In this document: piece after piece, positions 47,590 through 56,190 of the stretch
Position numbering within the stretch: position 1 is the first letter of the stretch
How the letters are laid out: each line of letters begins with the position of its first letter
Assembly (NCBI GenBank): GCA_049841135.1
Contig: JASGHK010000007.1
Coordinates: 248,001 to 312,000, forward strand
DNA: 64,000 nucleotides
Reading direction: 5' to 3'
Origin: JACRCT01 sp049841135
GTDB taxonomy: Bacteria; Myxococcota; Myxococcia; Myxococcales; UBA5297
Notes under the pieces: generated by a model
Databases searched by the model: none
What the model was told of the DNA's origin: nothing
What the model saw: the letters and a program-made list of their open reading frames with translations, nothing else
Made by a program: the position numbers and the translations under genes

Positions 47590-49200
47590 ATGGCCCCCGA
47601 ACCCTCGGATGCAGTCTGGCAGGCGCTCGCCGATGGCACGCGCCGGCGGATGCTCGAAGTCATTCACGAGACGCCTGGCTGTACCGTCGTGCGGCTGCGA
47701 GCCGCGCTCGAGCTGAGCCGCGCCTGCCTCACGCACTTGAGAGCCCTCGAGCGGGCGGGCCTTGTCCCGCGCGATGCGAAGGTGGGACGGGAGCGCCAGC
47801 TCCGCGTCGACGGGAAGCTCCTTCGCGCGTGCGGCGACTGGGTCGGAAGCCACGCGGACGCAGCAACCGAGGTTGCTGAAGATAGGCAGCTACTTTGTGA
47901 CATGACCGGCGAGTCCTCGGACGCCGTCTGGAAGGCGCTCGGGGCGGTGACGCGGCGGCGAATGCTGGACGTCATCCGCGACACGCCCGGCTGTTCCATC
48001 GGCCGGCTGAGCGCTGCGTTCGAACAGTGCCGCACCGGCATCCTCAGGCACCTGGGCGTCCTCGAGCGGGCGGGCCTCGTGCCGCGCGCGCCAAGGGTTG
48101 GGAAGGAGCGTCTGCTCACGGTCGACGCGGCGCTGCTCGACCGTGCCTGCGGCGCCTGGCTCTCGCGCCAGGTGGCCGCTCCGCCCGCTGCGCCGCGCGA
48201 GCCCACCCGCGCACCCCGGCTGCGCCGCGTCGTCGTCGGCGAGGGCGGCATCCGTCGCGTCGGCAGAAGGTACGTGGACGACGCCGGCCGGACGATCCGC
48301 GACGAGCGAACGCTCGCGCGCATCCGGGCCCTCGCGCTCCCGCCGAGCTGGAAGGAGGTGTGGATCTGCCCGAGCGCCGACGGCGTCGTCCAGGCCTCCG
48401 GCCGCGACCTCCGCGGGCGGACGCAGCTGCGGTACCACTCGCGGTGGCGCGAGTGGAGCGACGAGACCAAGCAGGTGCGCACGCTCGCGCTCGCCCAGGC
48501 GCTCCCGCGACTACGCGCGCGGCTGGAGCAGGACCTGGCGCTGCGCGGGCTCCCTCGGGCGAAGGTGCTCGCCGCCGTCACGCGCCTGCTGGACCTGACG
48601 AGCGCGCGGATCGGAAACGAGCTCTACGTTCGCGAGAACCGCTCCTTCGGACTCACGACGCTCCACGACCGCCACACCGCGTTCTCGGGCTCCGAGCTGC
48701 GCCTGAAGTTCCGCGGGAAGGCCGGTGTCGAGCAGCAGGTCGCCATCTCCGACCGAAAGCTGGCCGGCATCGTGAAGCGCTGCCGCGATCTCCCGGGCGA
48801 GCAGCTCTTCCAGTACGAGGACGAGGACGGCACGCGGCGGACGGTCACGTCGAGCGACGTGAACGACTACCTCCGGGAAGCCACGGGCATCGACGTCACC
48901 GCCAAGGACTTCCGCACCTGGTCCGCCACCGTGACCGCGGCGCGAGCCCTCGCCGAGGCGGGCCCGTTCCGCTCCCCGACCGAGGCGCAGCGCAACGTGG
49001 CGCTCGCGGTCCGAGCCGCCGCGAAGCACCTGGGCAACACGCCGCGCATCTGCGCCGAGTCCTATGTCCACCCCGGGCTCGTCGACGCCTATCTCGACGG
49101 CCGGTTCCTGCCCGCGCTCGCGCGACGTACCCGCCGTCCGGCAGGGCTCGCGGCCGAGGAGGCGGCACTGCTGGCGCTCCTCGGCGCTCTGCGCACCTGA
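47590..49200 (+). CDS. Tandem ArsR-like HTH plus DNA topoisomerase IB fusion
   Basis: The single 536-residue frame has three parts. Residues 6-80 are an ArsR-type winged helix (SDAVWQALADGTRRRMLEVI, LERAGLVP). Residues 105-185 are a second, closely similar one (SDAVWKALGAVTRRRMLDVI). Residues 205-536 are a complete bacterial topoisomerase IB: VWICPSADGVVQASGRDLRG, SFGLTTLHDRH, LPGEQLFQYEDEDG, AKDFRTWSATV and the putative active Tyr492 in AESYVHP. Topoisomerase IB relaxes DNA supercoils. The HTH pair could target it to DNA or repress its own gene. A start at 47902 would give a form with one HTH. Parts of this gene recur as relics at 18.8 and 20.8 kb. Confidence 0.85.
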   Translation: MAPEPSDAVWQALADGTRRRMLEVIHETPGCTVVRLRAALELSRACLTHLRALERAGLVPRDAKVGRERQLRVDGKLLRACGDWVGSHADAATEVAEDRQLLCDMTGESSDAVWKALGAVTRRRMLDVIRDTPGCSIGRLSAAFEQCRTGILRHLGVLERAGLVPRAPRVGKERLLTVDAALLDRACGAWLSRQVAAPPAAPREPTRAPRLRRVVVGEGGIRRVGRRYVDDAGRTIRDERTLARIRALALPPSWKEVWICPSADGVVQASGRDLRGRTQLRYHSRWREWSDETKQVRTLALAQALPRLRARLEQDLALRGLPRAKVLAAVTRLLDLTSARIGNELYVRENRSFGLTTLHDRHTAFSGSELRLKFRGKAGVEQQVAISDRKLAGIVKRCRDLPGEQLFQYEDEDGTRRTVTSSDVNDYLREATGIDVTAKDFRTWSATVTAARALAEAGPFRSPTEAQRNVALAVRAAAKHLGNTPRICAESYVHPGLVDAYLDGRFLPALARRTRRPAGLAAEEAALLALLGALRT

Positions 49201-49334
49201 GCGCCCGAGGCGGCCGAGCCATGGCAGAGCCTACCGGTCAGGCAGCCGGGACGATGGCTCGCGCAGAGCCTCGGCGGCCTCCGTAGGTTGGCGCTGGCTG
49301 GCGCGGGTGACGCCGAGAGCTACAGTGAAGGCGC

Positions 49335-49796
49335 ATGCCCGCGCCCGAACCCCTGACGCTCCACCTGCCCTCGACGATGCTCGAGAGCTTCAGCCTCCCG
49401 CGCCTCCTGAGCGAGGACGGGCGCTGGAGCTGGTCGCAGGCGTACGCGCTGCTGGAGCGCTTCGAGCTGGCCGAGTACGAGCGCGAGTTCGCCCGCGACG
49501 TCCTGCGCGACCTGACGCGAGTCTGGCTCTTCCGCACCAATCAGCGGCGCGGCTGCGGCGACTTCGTCTGCGTCGACATGTCGCCACCGGACCCGAAGGA
49601 CCGCGCGGCGGTCGTCATCGAGCTGAAGCTGGGGGAGGCCCTCAGCGAGGGGCGCGGCATCGCCAGCCCGCAGCTCGGGCACCACCGGGAGGCGGTCGAG
49701 GAGGTCGCCCGGGAGACCGGAATCGTGCTCGCCAGCTGCGAGGTCACGGTCCTCCGAGGAGACCCTGAGGCGGTGCTCAGACGGCTGGGCGCCTGA
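49335..49796 (+). CDS. Small conserved-looking protein, unknown
   Basis: The 153-residue soluble protein has no signal peptide. A region near residues 75-98 reads DFVCVDMSPPDPKD then VVIELKLGEAL. An acidic residue followed by ExK on a beta strand loosely resembles PD-(D/E)xK nucleases, but I cannot confirm it. The helical part SQAYALLERFELAEYERE lies upstream. GAAGG precedes the ATG. Downstream genes converge. Confidence 0.6.
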   Translation: MPAPEPLTLHLPSTMLESFSLPRLLSEDGRWSWSQAYALLERFELAEYEREFARDVLRDLTRVWLFRTNQRRGCGDFVCVDMSPPDPKDRAAVVIELKLGEALSEGRGIASPQLGHHREAVEEVARETGIVLASCEVTVLRGDPEAVLRRLGA

Positions 49797-49817
49797 CTCC
49801 CAGCGGGCCAGACCTGT

Positions 49818-50673
49818 CTATCGGCCGTTCCAGGCCATCTCGACGACAGCCAGGTCATGCCACCAGCCGGTCTGGCCGTCGATGAAGCGCCGCCAGTCCG
49901 CGCACCAGCTCGCCCCGCGCTTGGCGCAGGCGGTGGCCAGCAGCGTCTCCGGGGTGGCCCGCAGCCCGTTCGTGTCGAGCCACCCGCCGTTGGGGTACCT
50001 GGCGACGAGGCCGTTCGGATAGTTCAACTGGCCGTTGGCGTAGGTCATGACCAGGCCGTTGGGGTAGTTGACCTGGCCATTCGTGTACCGGAACACGAGG
50101 CCGTTGGGGTAGTTCCACTGGCCATTGTTGTCGCGGGCCACCAGCCCGTTGCTCCATTGAAAGCGGCTGGCGGGGCAGGCTCCCCTGTCCATCGCCACGA
50201 CCTGGTCGAGCTCCGTCTTGGGGATGGGGGCCAGCTTGGCCAGCCGTTGCATGGCCTGGAGCTTCCCAGCACTTGTCCGAGGTCTTCTGCTTGGGCTGGT
50301 TGTGGGAGTCGTCGCTCCTGTCCGGGGCTGAAGCATCGAGCGCGTCGAGCGCGGCCCTGATCTCGCGGGTGACCGACTTGGGGCAGACGTCCTTCGATGC
50401 GCGCGCAGCCCTGGCGAGATCGTCGCGGACCTGCTCGAGGGCCTCGGCGTCGGACTCGTCGGCGATGCGGCGCAGAGACCTCTTGGCGCCCGTCAGGGGC
50501 CCGGTCAGCTCCTTGCGGCAGTCTCTCTCCGACTCGTCGACGCGCTCGAGGGCGTCCTCGACGGACGACCGGGCGCGGAGGGCGGCGTTGGGCGGAGGCT
50601 TGGCCAAGGCGGAGGAGGAGAGCAGGGTGCAGGCGGCGAGGCAGAGGGCTGCGAGGACGGCGTCGTATCGCAT
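49818..50673 (-). CDS. Secreted protein with NYPNGLV repeats (one apparent +1 frame break)
   Basis: The reconstructed 284-residue protein has a signal peptide (MRYDAVLAALCLAACTLLSS, ending in SSALA), a helical region rich in Glu/Arg/Asp, and then about five 14-residue repeats with the core NYPNGLV-x-RY-x-NGQ, similar to MORN-type beta hairpins. The C terminus has one Cys pair (TACAKRGASWC). A frame change near 50263 (GGGAAGCTCC for GGGAGCTCC) splits the gene; correction restores SDKCWELQAMQRLAK. GAAGGAGC precedes the ATG. Function unknown. Confidence 0.72.
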
Positions 50674-50882
50674 CGGAAGCTCCTTCGATTCGGAAGGCTG
50701 GGTCACTTGCTCCTTGATGGGGGCTCGCCGGATAGGTCGCGCAAATCGCGCTCGGGACGCTGTCCTGCGTCAGCGATCGCCAGCGCTCCGCCCTCCTCCA
50801 AGGAACCTGCCCAGGTGGGCGCTTTGGACGACGAGGCGAGTGGCTGCACTCCGCCCGAGGTGGGGCTACGCTCCTCCTCACC

Positions 50883-51836
50883 ATGAACCTCGCCTCCGCC
50901 CCCTTCTTCGATCGCCTGGAACGAGCGCAGTCGGTGCTCGTCGCGGGGGCCGGTGGAGGCTTCGACGTCTTCGCCGGCCTGCCGCTCTACTTCCACCTGC
51001 TGTCGCGCGGGAAGAAGGCCCACCTGGCGAACCTGGCCTTCACCGACCTCGCCCACGTCGAGGGGCGCCGGCTCATGGCGTACCTCGTCGAGGTGACCGC
51101 CGCCTCGCGCGGCCCCAAGGAATACTTCCCCGAGGGGCAGCTGGCCGACTGGCTGGCGCTGCAGGGCAAGCCCGCGCCGATCTACGCGCTGTGGAAGGCG
51201 GGGGGCCGGCCGCTGGGAGCCGCCTACCAGAAGCTGAAAGAGGAAGCTCGGCTTCGACCTGGTGGTGCTGGTCGACGGCGGGACCGACATCCTGATGCGC
51301 GGCGACGAGGCGGGGCTCGGCACGCCGGTCGAGGACATCACCAGCCTGTCGGCGGTCCACGGTCTAGGGCTGGGCGAGAGCATCGTCGCCTGCCTGGGCT
51401 TCGGCGTGGACGCCTTCCACGGCGTCTGCCATGCGCACTTCCTGGAGAATGTCGCGGCCCTCTCCAAGGAGAAGGGCTATCTGGGCGTCGCGGCGCTCTT
51501 GCCCGAGATGCCCGAGGTCGAAGCTCTACCGCCAGGCGGTGGCCTACGCCTGCTCCCAGACGCCACGCAGCCCGAGCATCGTCGGCCTGTCGATCACCTC
51601 GGCCGTCGACGGCGAGTACGGCGACGTCCACCGCACCCGGCGGACCGAGGGCAGCGAGCTCTCGGATCAACCCGCTGATGAGCATGTACTGGACCTTCGA
51701 CCTGGGCGCGGTCGCGCGGCGCTGCCTCTACCTGGACGCCGTGTCGAAGACCGAGAGCCCCTTCGAGACCAGCCTCGCCATCGAGAAGGCCCGGGCCTCG
51801 CTGACGCCGCGCAAGTGGAAGGAGATCCCCGTCTGA
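50883..51836 (+). CDS. DUF1152-family protein (three apparent +1 frame breaks)
   Basis: The reconstructed 316-residue protein shows the DUF1152 start MNLASAPFFDRLERAQSVLV with the glycine-rich AGAGGGFDVFAGLPL, and later LVVLVDGGTDILMRGDE, GFGVDAFHGV and ITSAVDGEYGDVH. The family is probably enzymatic, but its reaction is not established. Three breaks (51244, 51521 and about 51662) all lie in GAGCTC contexts and sum to three bases, so the last part returns to the first frame. A decayed copy of its start is at 16500-16650. The kinase gene begins at its stop codon. Confidence 0.8.
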   Translation: MNLASAPFFDRLERAQSVLVAGAGGGFDVFAGLPLYFHLLSRGKKAHLANLAFTDLAHVEGRRLMAYLVEVTAASRGPKEYFPEGQLADWLALQGKPAPIYALWKAGGRPLGAAYQKLKEEARLRPGGAGRRRDRHPDARRRGGARHAGRGHHQPVGGPRSRAGREHRRLPGLRRGRLPRRLPCALPGECRGPLQGEGLSGRRGALARDARGRSSTARRWPTPAPRRHAARASSACRSPRPSTASTATSTAPGGPRAASSRINPLMSMYWTFDLGAVARRCLYLDAVSKTESPFETSLAIEKARASLTPRKWKEIPV

Positions 51837-52849
51837 AGGCGACGCTCTCAGCCGCGCTGCGCCGCGAGGTGCTGATCTGCCTCGCCGTCGGCGCGCCCGC
51901 GCTCGGGCTGGTGCTCGCGACCAACACCACCGCGTCGGTGCCGGTCATCATCCTGCACGCGCTGCTCCTGTTCTGGCTGGCCCCGGTCTGCGTGGCGCTG
52001 CTCGACGTGGCGCTTCCACGGCCGGAGCGTCTGGGGTGGCGCGCGGTCCTGCGCGACGTCGCGGTGCGCGTGTTGGGGCTGGGCGCGGCCGTCGCGGCGA
52101 TGCTCTGCGTCATCGTCGCCTGGACGCCGATGACGCTGGGCTCGCTCGTCGGCGGCCCGCTCCTCGTGGCGCTGGTGCCAGTCTTCCTGGCCTATGCGCT
52201 CGCCGCGCTCGCGGTGCAGTGGACGCGTGTCCGAGAGGCGGCGCTGCGTGCGGAGGCGGGCGAGGCCAGGGCGATGCAGGCGGCGCTGTCGGCGCGCATC
52301 CGGCCACACTTCCTGTTCAACGCGCTCAACTGCATCGAAGAGCTGACCGACACCGACCCGCCGGCGGCGCGGCTGGCGACGGGACGGCTCGCCCGCCTGC
52401 TCCGGTCGGTGCTGCAGTCCTCGGCGAACCCCAAGGGAAGGCTCGGCAACGAGGCGCGGCTGGTGGACGACTACCTGGCCTTGGAGCAGGTCCGCTTCGG
52501 CGAGCGCCTGTCCTACGTGCTGGACGTCCCGGCCGAGGTCGCGGCCGTGGAGCTGCCGGCGACGGTGCTGCTCACGCTCGCCGAGAACGCGGTGAAGCAC
52601 GGCTGCGAGGCGGTGCCGGGGCCGGCGCGGATCGCCTTGCGGGCGAGGCAGGCGGAGGGCGCGCTGCGAATCACGGTGACGAGCCCGGCGCCGGCGGCTG
52701 CGCCGGTCCCCGCGCGAGCGGAGCCTGGCGCTGGCTACGGGCTCGCGGACGTCCGCCAGCGACTGGTGCTGGCGTACGGGCCTGGCGCGACGTGCACGCT
52801 CGCGATTCAAGGAGGAGAAGCCCGTGTCGAGCTCGTCCTCCCAGGCTGA
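51833..52849 (+). CDS. LytS-type sensor histidine kinase
   Basis: The 338-residue membrane kinase has about four helices (residues 10-115) and a His-kinase domain with the LytS-type phosphoacceptor motif IRPHFLFNALNCIEEL (His near 159). The catalytic domain follows with N-box ENAVKHG and GYGLADVRQRL. The likely start is a CTG at 51833 inside CTGA of the DUF1152 stop, with AAGGAGAT upstream. A GTG at 51869 is possible if CTG is not used. The response regulator overlaps the end by 26 nt, so the two are coupled. Confidence 0.82.
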   Translation: MKATLSAALRREVLICLAVGAPALGLVLATNTTASVPVIILHALLLFWLAPVCVALLDVALPRPERLGWRAVLRDVAVRVLGLGAAVAAMLCVIVAWTPMTLGSLVGGPLLVALVPVFLAYALAALAVQWTRVREAALRAEAGEARAMQAALSARIRPHFLFNALNCIEELTDTDPPAARLATGRLARLLRSVLQSSANPKGRLGNEARLVDDYLALEQVRFGERLSYVLDVPAEVAAVELPATVLLTLAENAVKHGCEAVPGPARIALRARQAEGALRITVTSPAPAAAPVPARAEPGAGYGLADVRQRLVLAYGPGATCTLAIQGGEARVELVLPG

Positions 52850-53621
52850 AGGGCTCCGGGTCCTCATCGTCGACGACGAGGAGCTGGCCTGCCGGAACCT
52901 GCGCCGCAAGCTCCTGGCCGCAGGCGGCGTCGTGAGCGCCGAGCACACCACCGACCCCGCCCAGGCCGTCGTCCGCCTGCGCGACGATCCGCCGGACCTC
53001 GTGCTGCTCGACGTGCGGATGCCAGGCCTGTCTGGCTTCGACGTGCTGGCCCACTTCCCCGAGCCGGAGCGCAGCTTCGCGGTGGTCTTCTGCACCGCCT
53101 TCGACGAGCACGCGGCGCGGGCCTTCGAGGCCGCCGCCCTCGACTACCTCGTCAAGCCGGTCGACCCGGAGCGCCTCGCCACCGCGCTCGCCCGCGTCCG
53201 CCGCCACCGTGCGGCCGCCCCGGTCCCCGACCTCGACCGCGCGCGCAAGGCGGGCATCGCCGGCTACCTCGAGAAGGTCGTCGCGCGCTTCAAGGGCGGG
53301 GTGCAGATCGTCGAGCTCTCGCAGGTGCAGGTCCTCTCGAGCGAAGCGCACCGGACGGTGGCCTACACCCGCGACGCCGAGCACGTGCTGGACCCGTCGC
53401 TGGCCGCGCTGGAGCCGCAGCTCGACCCCACCCGCTTCGCCCGTTGCCACCGGGCGCACGTGATCCAGCTCGGGCAGGTCCAGGCCGTCGAGGCAGACGA
53501 GACCGTCCTCGCCGGGGGGCGCCGCGTGCCGCTCTCCCGGCGCTGCCGCGCCGTCGTCCTCGAGGGCCTCGAGCGCGCCGCCGCCCGCCGGGAACCAAAG
53601 CCGGGCCGCGGCTGTCCATAG
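52824..53621 (+). CDS. LytTR-family response regulator
   Basis: The 265-residue regulator has a receiver domain with the phosphoacceptor Asp63 in LVLLDVRMPG, acidic DDEE near the N terminus, and Lys in DYLVKP. A LytTR DNA-binding domain follows (about 155-255: AGYLEKVVARFKGGVQIVEL, then FARCHRAHVIQLGQVQAVEA). With the upstream kinase it forms a LytSR-type system. The GTG start follows AAGGAGGAG. The VIT/vWA gene begins 27 nt after its stop and may be a target or part of the same operon. Confidence 0.88.
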   Translation: MSSSSSQAEGLRVLIVDDEELACRNLRRKLLAAGGVVSAEHTTDPAQAVVRLRDDPPDLVLLDVRMPGLSGFDVLAHFPEPERSFAVVFCTAFDEHAARAFEAAALDYLVKPVDPERLATALARVRRHRAAAPVPDLDRARKAGIAGYLEKVVARFKGGVQIVELSQVQVLSSEAHRTVAYTRDAEHVLDPSLAALEPQLDPTRFARCHRAHVIQLGQVQAVEADETVLAGGRRVPLSRRCRAVVLEGLERAAARREPKPGRGCP

Positions 53622-53648
53622 CGGAAAACGAGACCTGAAGGAGGCACC

Positions 53649-56123
53649 ATGCGCGCCCGCACCGTCGGCGTGAACGTCGCCCGTCTGCTCGCGGTCGGGA
53701 CCCTGCTCGCGGCGCTGCCTGCCCTCGGCCTCGAAGCGACTCCCATGGGGCGCTCCGGGGAGATCCCGCGGCTGCAGGCGAAGCGGGGCACCGAGCACCT
53801 CCCGCTGCCGCTGCGTCACACCGACGTGCACGCGGAGATCGACGGGCCGGTCGCGCGCGTCGAGGTCACGCAGGCCTACGCCAACTCCTTCTCCGAGCCC
53901 ATCGAGGCCATCTACGTCTTCCCCCTCCCGGACGACTGCGCCGTCGACGGCTTCCAGTGGGTCGTGGGGCAGCGCGTGGTCGAGGCCGACATCCAGAAGC
54001 GCGAGCAGGCCCGGCGGACCTACGAGGCCGCCAAGCGCGCCGGGAACACCGCGGCGCTGCTGGAGCAGGAGCGGCCCAACGTCTTCACGCAATCCATCGC
54101 CAACATCCCGCCGGGCGAGGAGATCCGCGTCGTCACCCGCTACGTGCAGACCCTGACCTACGACGAGGGCCGCTACGAGTTCGTCTTCCCCATGGTGGTC
54201 GGGCCCCGCTACATGCCCGGCGCTCCCACCGGCACGGCCTCGGGGACGGGCTCCCACGCGGACACGGATCGCGTCGCCGACGCCTCGCGCATCTCTCCCT
54301 TCTACCTGCCGGTAGGAGTCCGCAGCGGCCACGACGTCTCGCTCTCGGTGACCATCGACGCGGGCCTGCCGCTCCACGACCTGGAGGCGCCGACGCACGA
54401 GACGGTGACCGAGCGCCTCGACGAGCGCCGGGTCCTCGTGCGGCTCTCCGACCGCGACTCCATCGCCAACCGCGACTTCGTGCTGCGCTATGGCGTGGCG
54501 GGTAAGACGCCGCAAGCGACCCTGCTGACCTCGCGCGGCGAGCACTACGGCTACTTCACGCTCGTGGTCCAGCCGCCCGAGCTCGACGTGCAGGCGCTCG
54601 TCGGGCAACGCGAGCTGGTCTTCGTGGTCGACGTCTCCGGCTCGATGAGCGGCTTGCCCATCTGGCTGTGTCAGCAGGCGATGCGCGACGCGCTCGCGCG
54701 GCTGCGGCCGGCCGACACCTTCAACGTCATCACCTTCTCCGGCGCGGCGGCCCAGGCGTTTGCGAAGCCGCGGCGCGCCAGCCAGGAGAACGTGGCCGAT
54801 GCGCTCGGGTTCGTCGAGCGGATGCAGGCCGGCGGCGGCACCGAGATGCTCGACGCCATCCAGGCGGCGCTCAAGCCCGAGGTGGAGGGCGGGCGCGGGC
54901 GCTACGTCTTCTTCCTCACCGACGGCCAGGTCGGCAACGACGAGGAGATCATCGGCGCGACTCGCACCTTCGTCTCCGCGCTCGAGCGCAAGGGGCAGCG
55001 CGGGCGCGTCTTCAGCTTCGGCGTGGGCTCGTCGACCAACCGGAACCTGCTGGAGGGCATCGCGCAGTCGGGCAAGGGCGTGGCCTTCTACGCCACCAAC
55101 CGCGAGGACCCGGTGCGCGGCGTCGTCCGCTTCTTCCGGAAGATCGACCATCCCGTGCTGGAGGACGTCTCCATCGACTTCGGCGCGCTACCCGTCACCC
55201 ACGTCCACCCCTCGCCGATGCCCGACCTCTTCCTCTCCAGGCCGCTCATCGTTCACGGCCGCTACGAGCTGGGCGGCAAGGGGCGCATCGTGGTGCGCGG
55301 CTATTCCGATGGCCACAAGGTCGAGATCCCGGTCGAGGCCCAGCTGCCCGACCAGGCGCACGGAAACGAGGCGCTGGCCAACCTCTGGGCGCGGGCCGAG
55401 ATCCACGACCTGCTCGCCGACCTCGCCTACCGGCGGATGGCCGGGCTGAGCATCAACGAGGCGGCGACACAGGAGGCGGTCACCGGCCTGGGCCTCGCGC
55501 ACCGCCTGGTGACGCCGTACACGTCCTTCGTCGCGGTCGACCGCAGCCGGACCGTAGGGAACGGTTCGCCGATGACGGTGAACCAGCCGGTGGAGGTGCC
55601 GGAGGACGTGGACGCCAACTTGGCGGGCGCGGTGCAGTCGGCGGGGCTGCTCGGGGCGCTGGGCGCTGGGCAGGGGGTCGTCTTCGGAGGGGCCAAGGGG
55701 CTCGGCGGGCTCGGGCTCGTGGGCACCGGCAGCGGCGGAGGCGGCCGCGGAGGGACGGTACACGGGTACGGCACCGCGTCCCTCGGGAAGTCCGCCAGCG
55801 CCATCGTCATGGAGCCCGCGACGGTCACCGGTTCGCTCGACGCGAACCTCATCCGCGAGATCATCCGCCGTCACCTCGGCCAGGTCCGCTACTGCTACGA
55901 GCTGTCGCTGCAAACACACCCCAACCTCGCCGGGCGGCTCGTGGTGCGCTTCGTCATCGGCGAAGACGGCCACGTCAAGGACGCGAAGATCGTCAAGAGC
56001 AGCCTCGCCGATCCGAAGGTGGGCGAGTGCATCGCCTCGCGGGTGAAGGTCTGGCTCTTCCCACCGGCGAAGGGCGGAGAGGTGGTGGTGACCTACCCGT
56101 TCGTGTTCAAGCTGGCGCAGTGA
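53649..56123 (+). CDS. VIT-von Willebrand A protein with AgmX/PglI-type C-terminal domain
   Basis: The 824-residue protein has a signal peptide, a VIT domain (about 45-160: VEVTQAYANSFSEPIEAIYV), a vWA domain with the metal-ion-dependent adhesion motif DVSGSMS near residue 330, and a Gly-rich flexible segment. The C-terminal AgmX/PglI-like domain (about 735-824: RYCYELSLQTHPNLAGRLVV, then VWLFPP) is related to TonB C-terminal domains. In myxobacteria, AgmX/PglI are gliding-motility or envelope proteins. GAAGGAGG precedes the ATG. It lies directly behind the LytSR-type genes, so an envelope-response role is plausible but unproven. Confidence 0.88.
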   Translation: MRARTVGVNVARLLAVGTLLAALPALGLEATPMGRSGEIPRLQAKRGTEHLPLPLRHTDVHAEIDGPVARVEVTQAYANSFSEPIEAIYVFPLPDDCAVDGFQWVVGQRVVEADIQKREQARRTYEAAKRAGNTAALLEQERPNVFTQSIANIPPGEEIRVVTRYVQTLTYDEGRYEFVFPMVVGPRYMPGAPTGTASGTGSHADTDRVADASRISPFYLPVGVRSGHDVSLSVTIDAGLPLHDLEAPTHETVTERLDERRVLVRLSDRDSIANRDFVLRYGVAGKTPQATLLTSRGEHYGYFTLVVQPPELDVQALVGQRELVFVVDVSGSMSGLPIWLCQQAMRDALARLRPADTFNVITFSGAAAQAFAKPRRASQENVADALGFVERMQAGGGTEMLDAIQAALKPEVEGGRGRYVFFLTDGQVGNDEEIIGATRTFVSALERKGQRGRVFSFGVGSSTNRNLLEGIAQSGKGVAFYATNREDPVRGVVRFFRKIDHPVLEDVSIDFGALPVTHVHPSPMPDLFLSRPLIVHGRYELGGKGRIVVRGYSDGHKVEIPVEAQLPDQAHGNEALANLWARAEIHDLLADLAYRRMAGLSINEAATQEAVTGLGLAHRLVTPYTSFVAVDRSRTVGNGSPMTVNQPVEVPEDVDANLAGAVQSAGLLGALGAGQGVVFGGAKGLGGLGLVGTGSGGGGRGGTVHGYGTASLGKSASAIVMEPATVTGSLDANLIREIIRRHLGQVRYCYELSLQTHPNLAGRLVVRFVIGEDGHVKDAKIVKSSLADPKVGECIASRVKVWLFPPAKGGEVVVTYPFVFKLAQ

Positions 56124-56129
56124 CGCATT

Positions 56130-56169
56130 CGACATCCCGAGCATGTCGAGCGACAAGCTCGGGGTGTCG
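56130..56169 (+). terminator. Terminator-like hairpin after the VIT/vWA gene
   Basis: CGACATCCCGAGC (56130-56142) pairs with GCTCGGGGTGTCG (56157-56169), 13 bp with one G-T pair and a 14-nt loop. It starts 6 nt after the stop codon and precedes the end of the convergent gene downstream. The T tract is short. Confidence 0.55.
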
Positions 56170-56190
56170 TTGCCGGTCCCGCTCGGAAGC

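Noticed and set aside
47326..47590. Longer N terminus for the topoisomerase fusion from 47326
   Set aside because: The extra 88 codons are Arg/Pro/Ala-rich without motifs and include the hairpin at 47377-47433; the ATG at 47590 begins the recognisable HTH.
52671..55151. 826-codon reverse-strand open frame
   Set aside because: It is antisense to the response regulator and VIT/vWA genes, which have full domain motifs and good starts. Its composition (Arg/Val/Leu/Ala-rich, no motifs) fits a GC-rich shadow frame.
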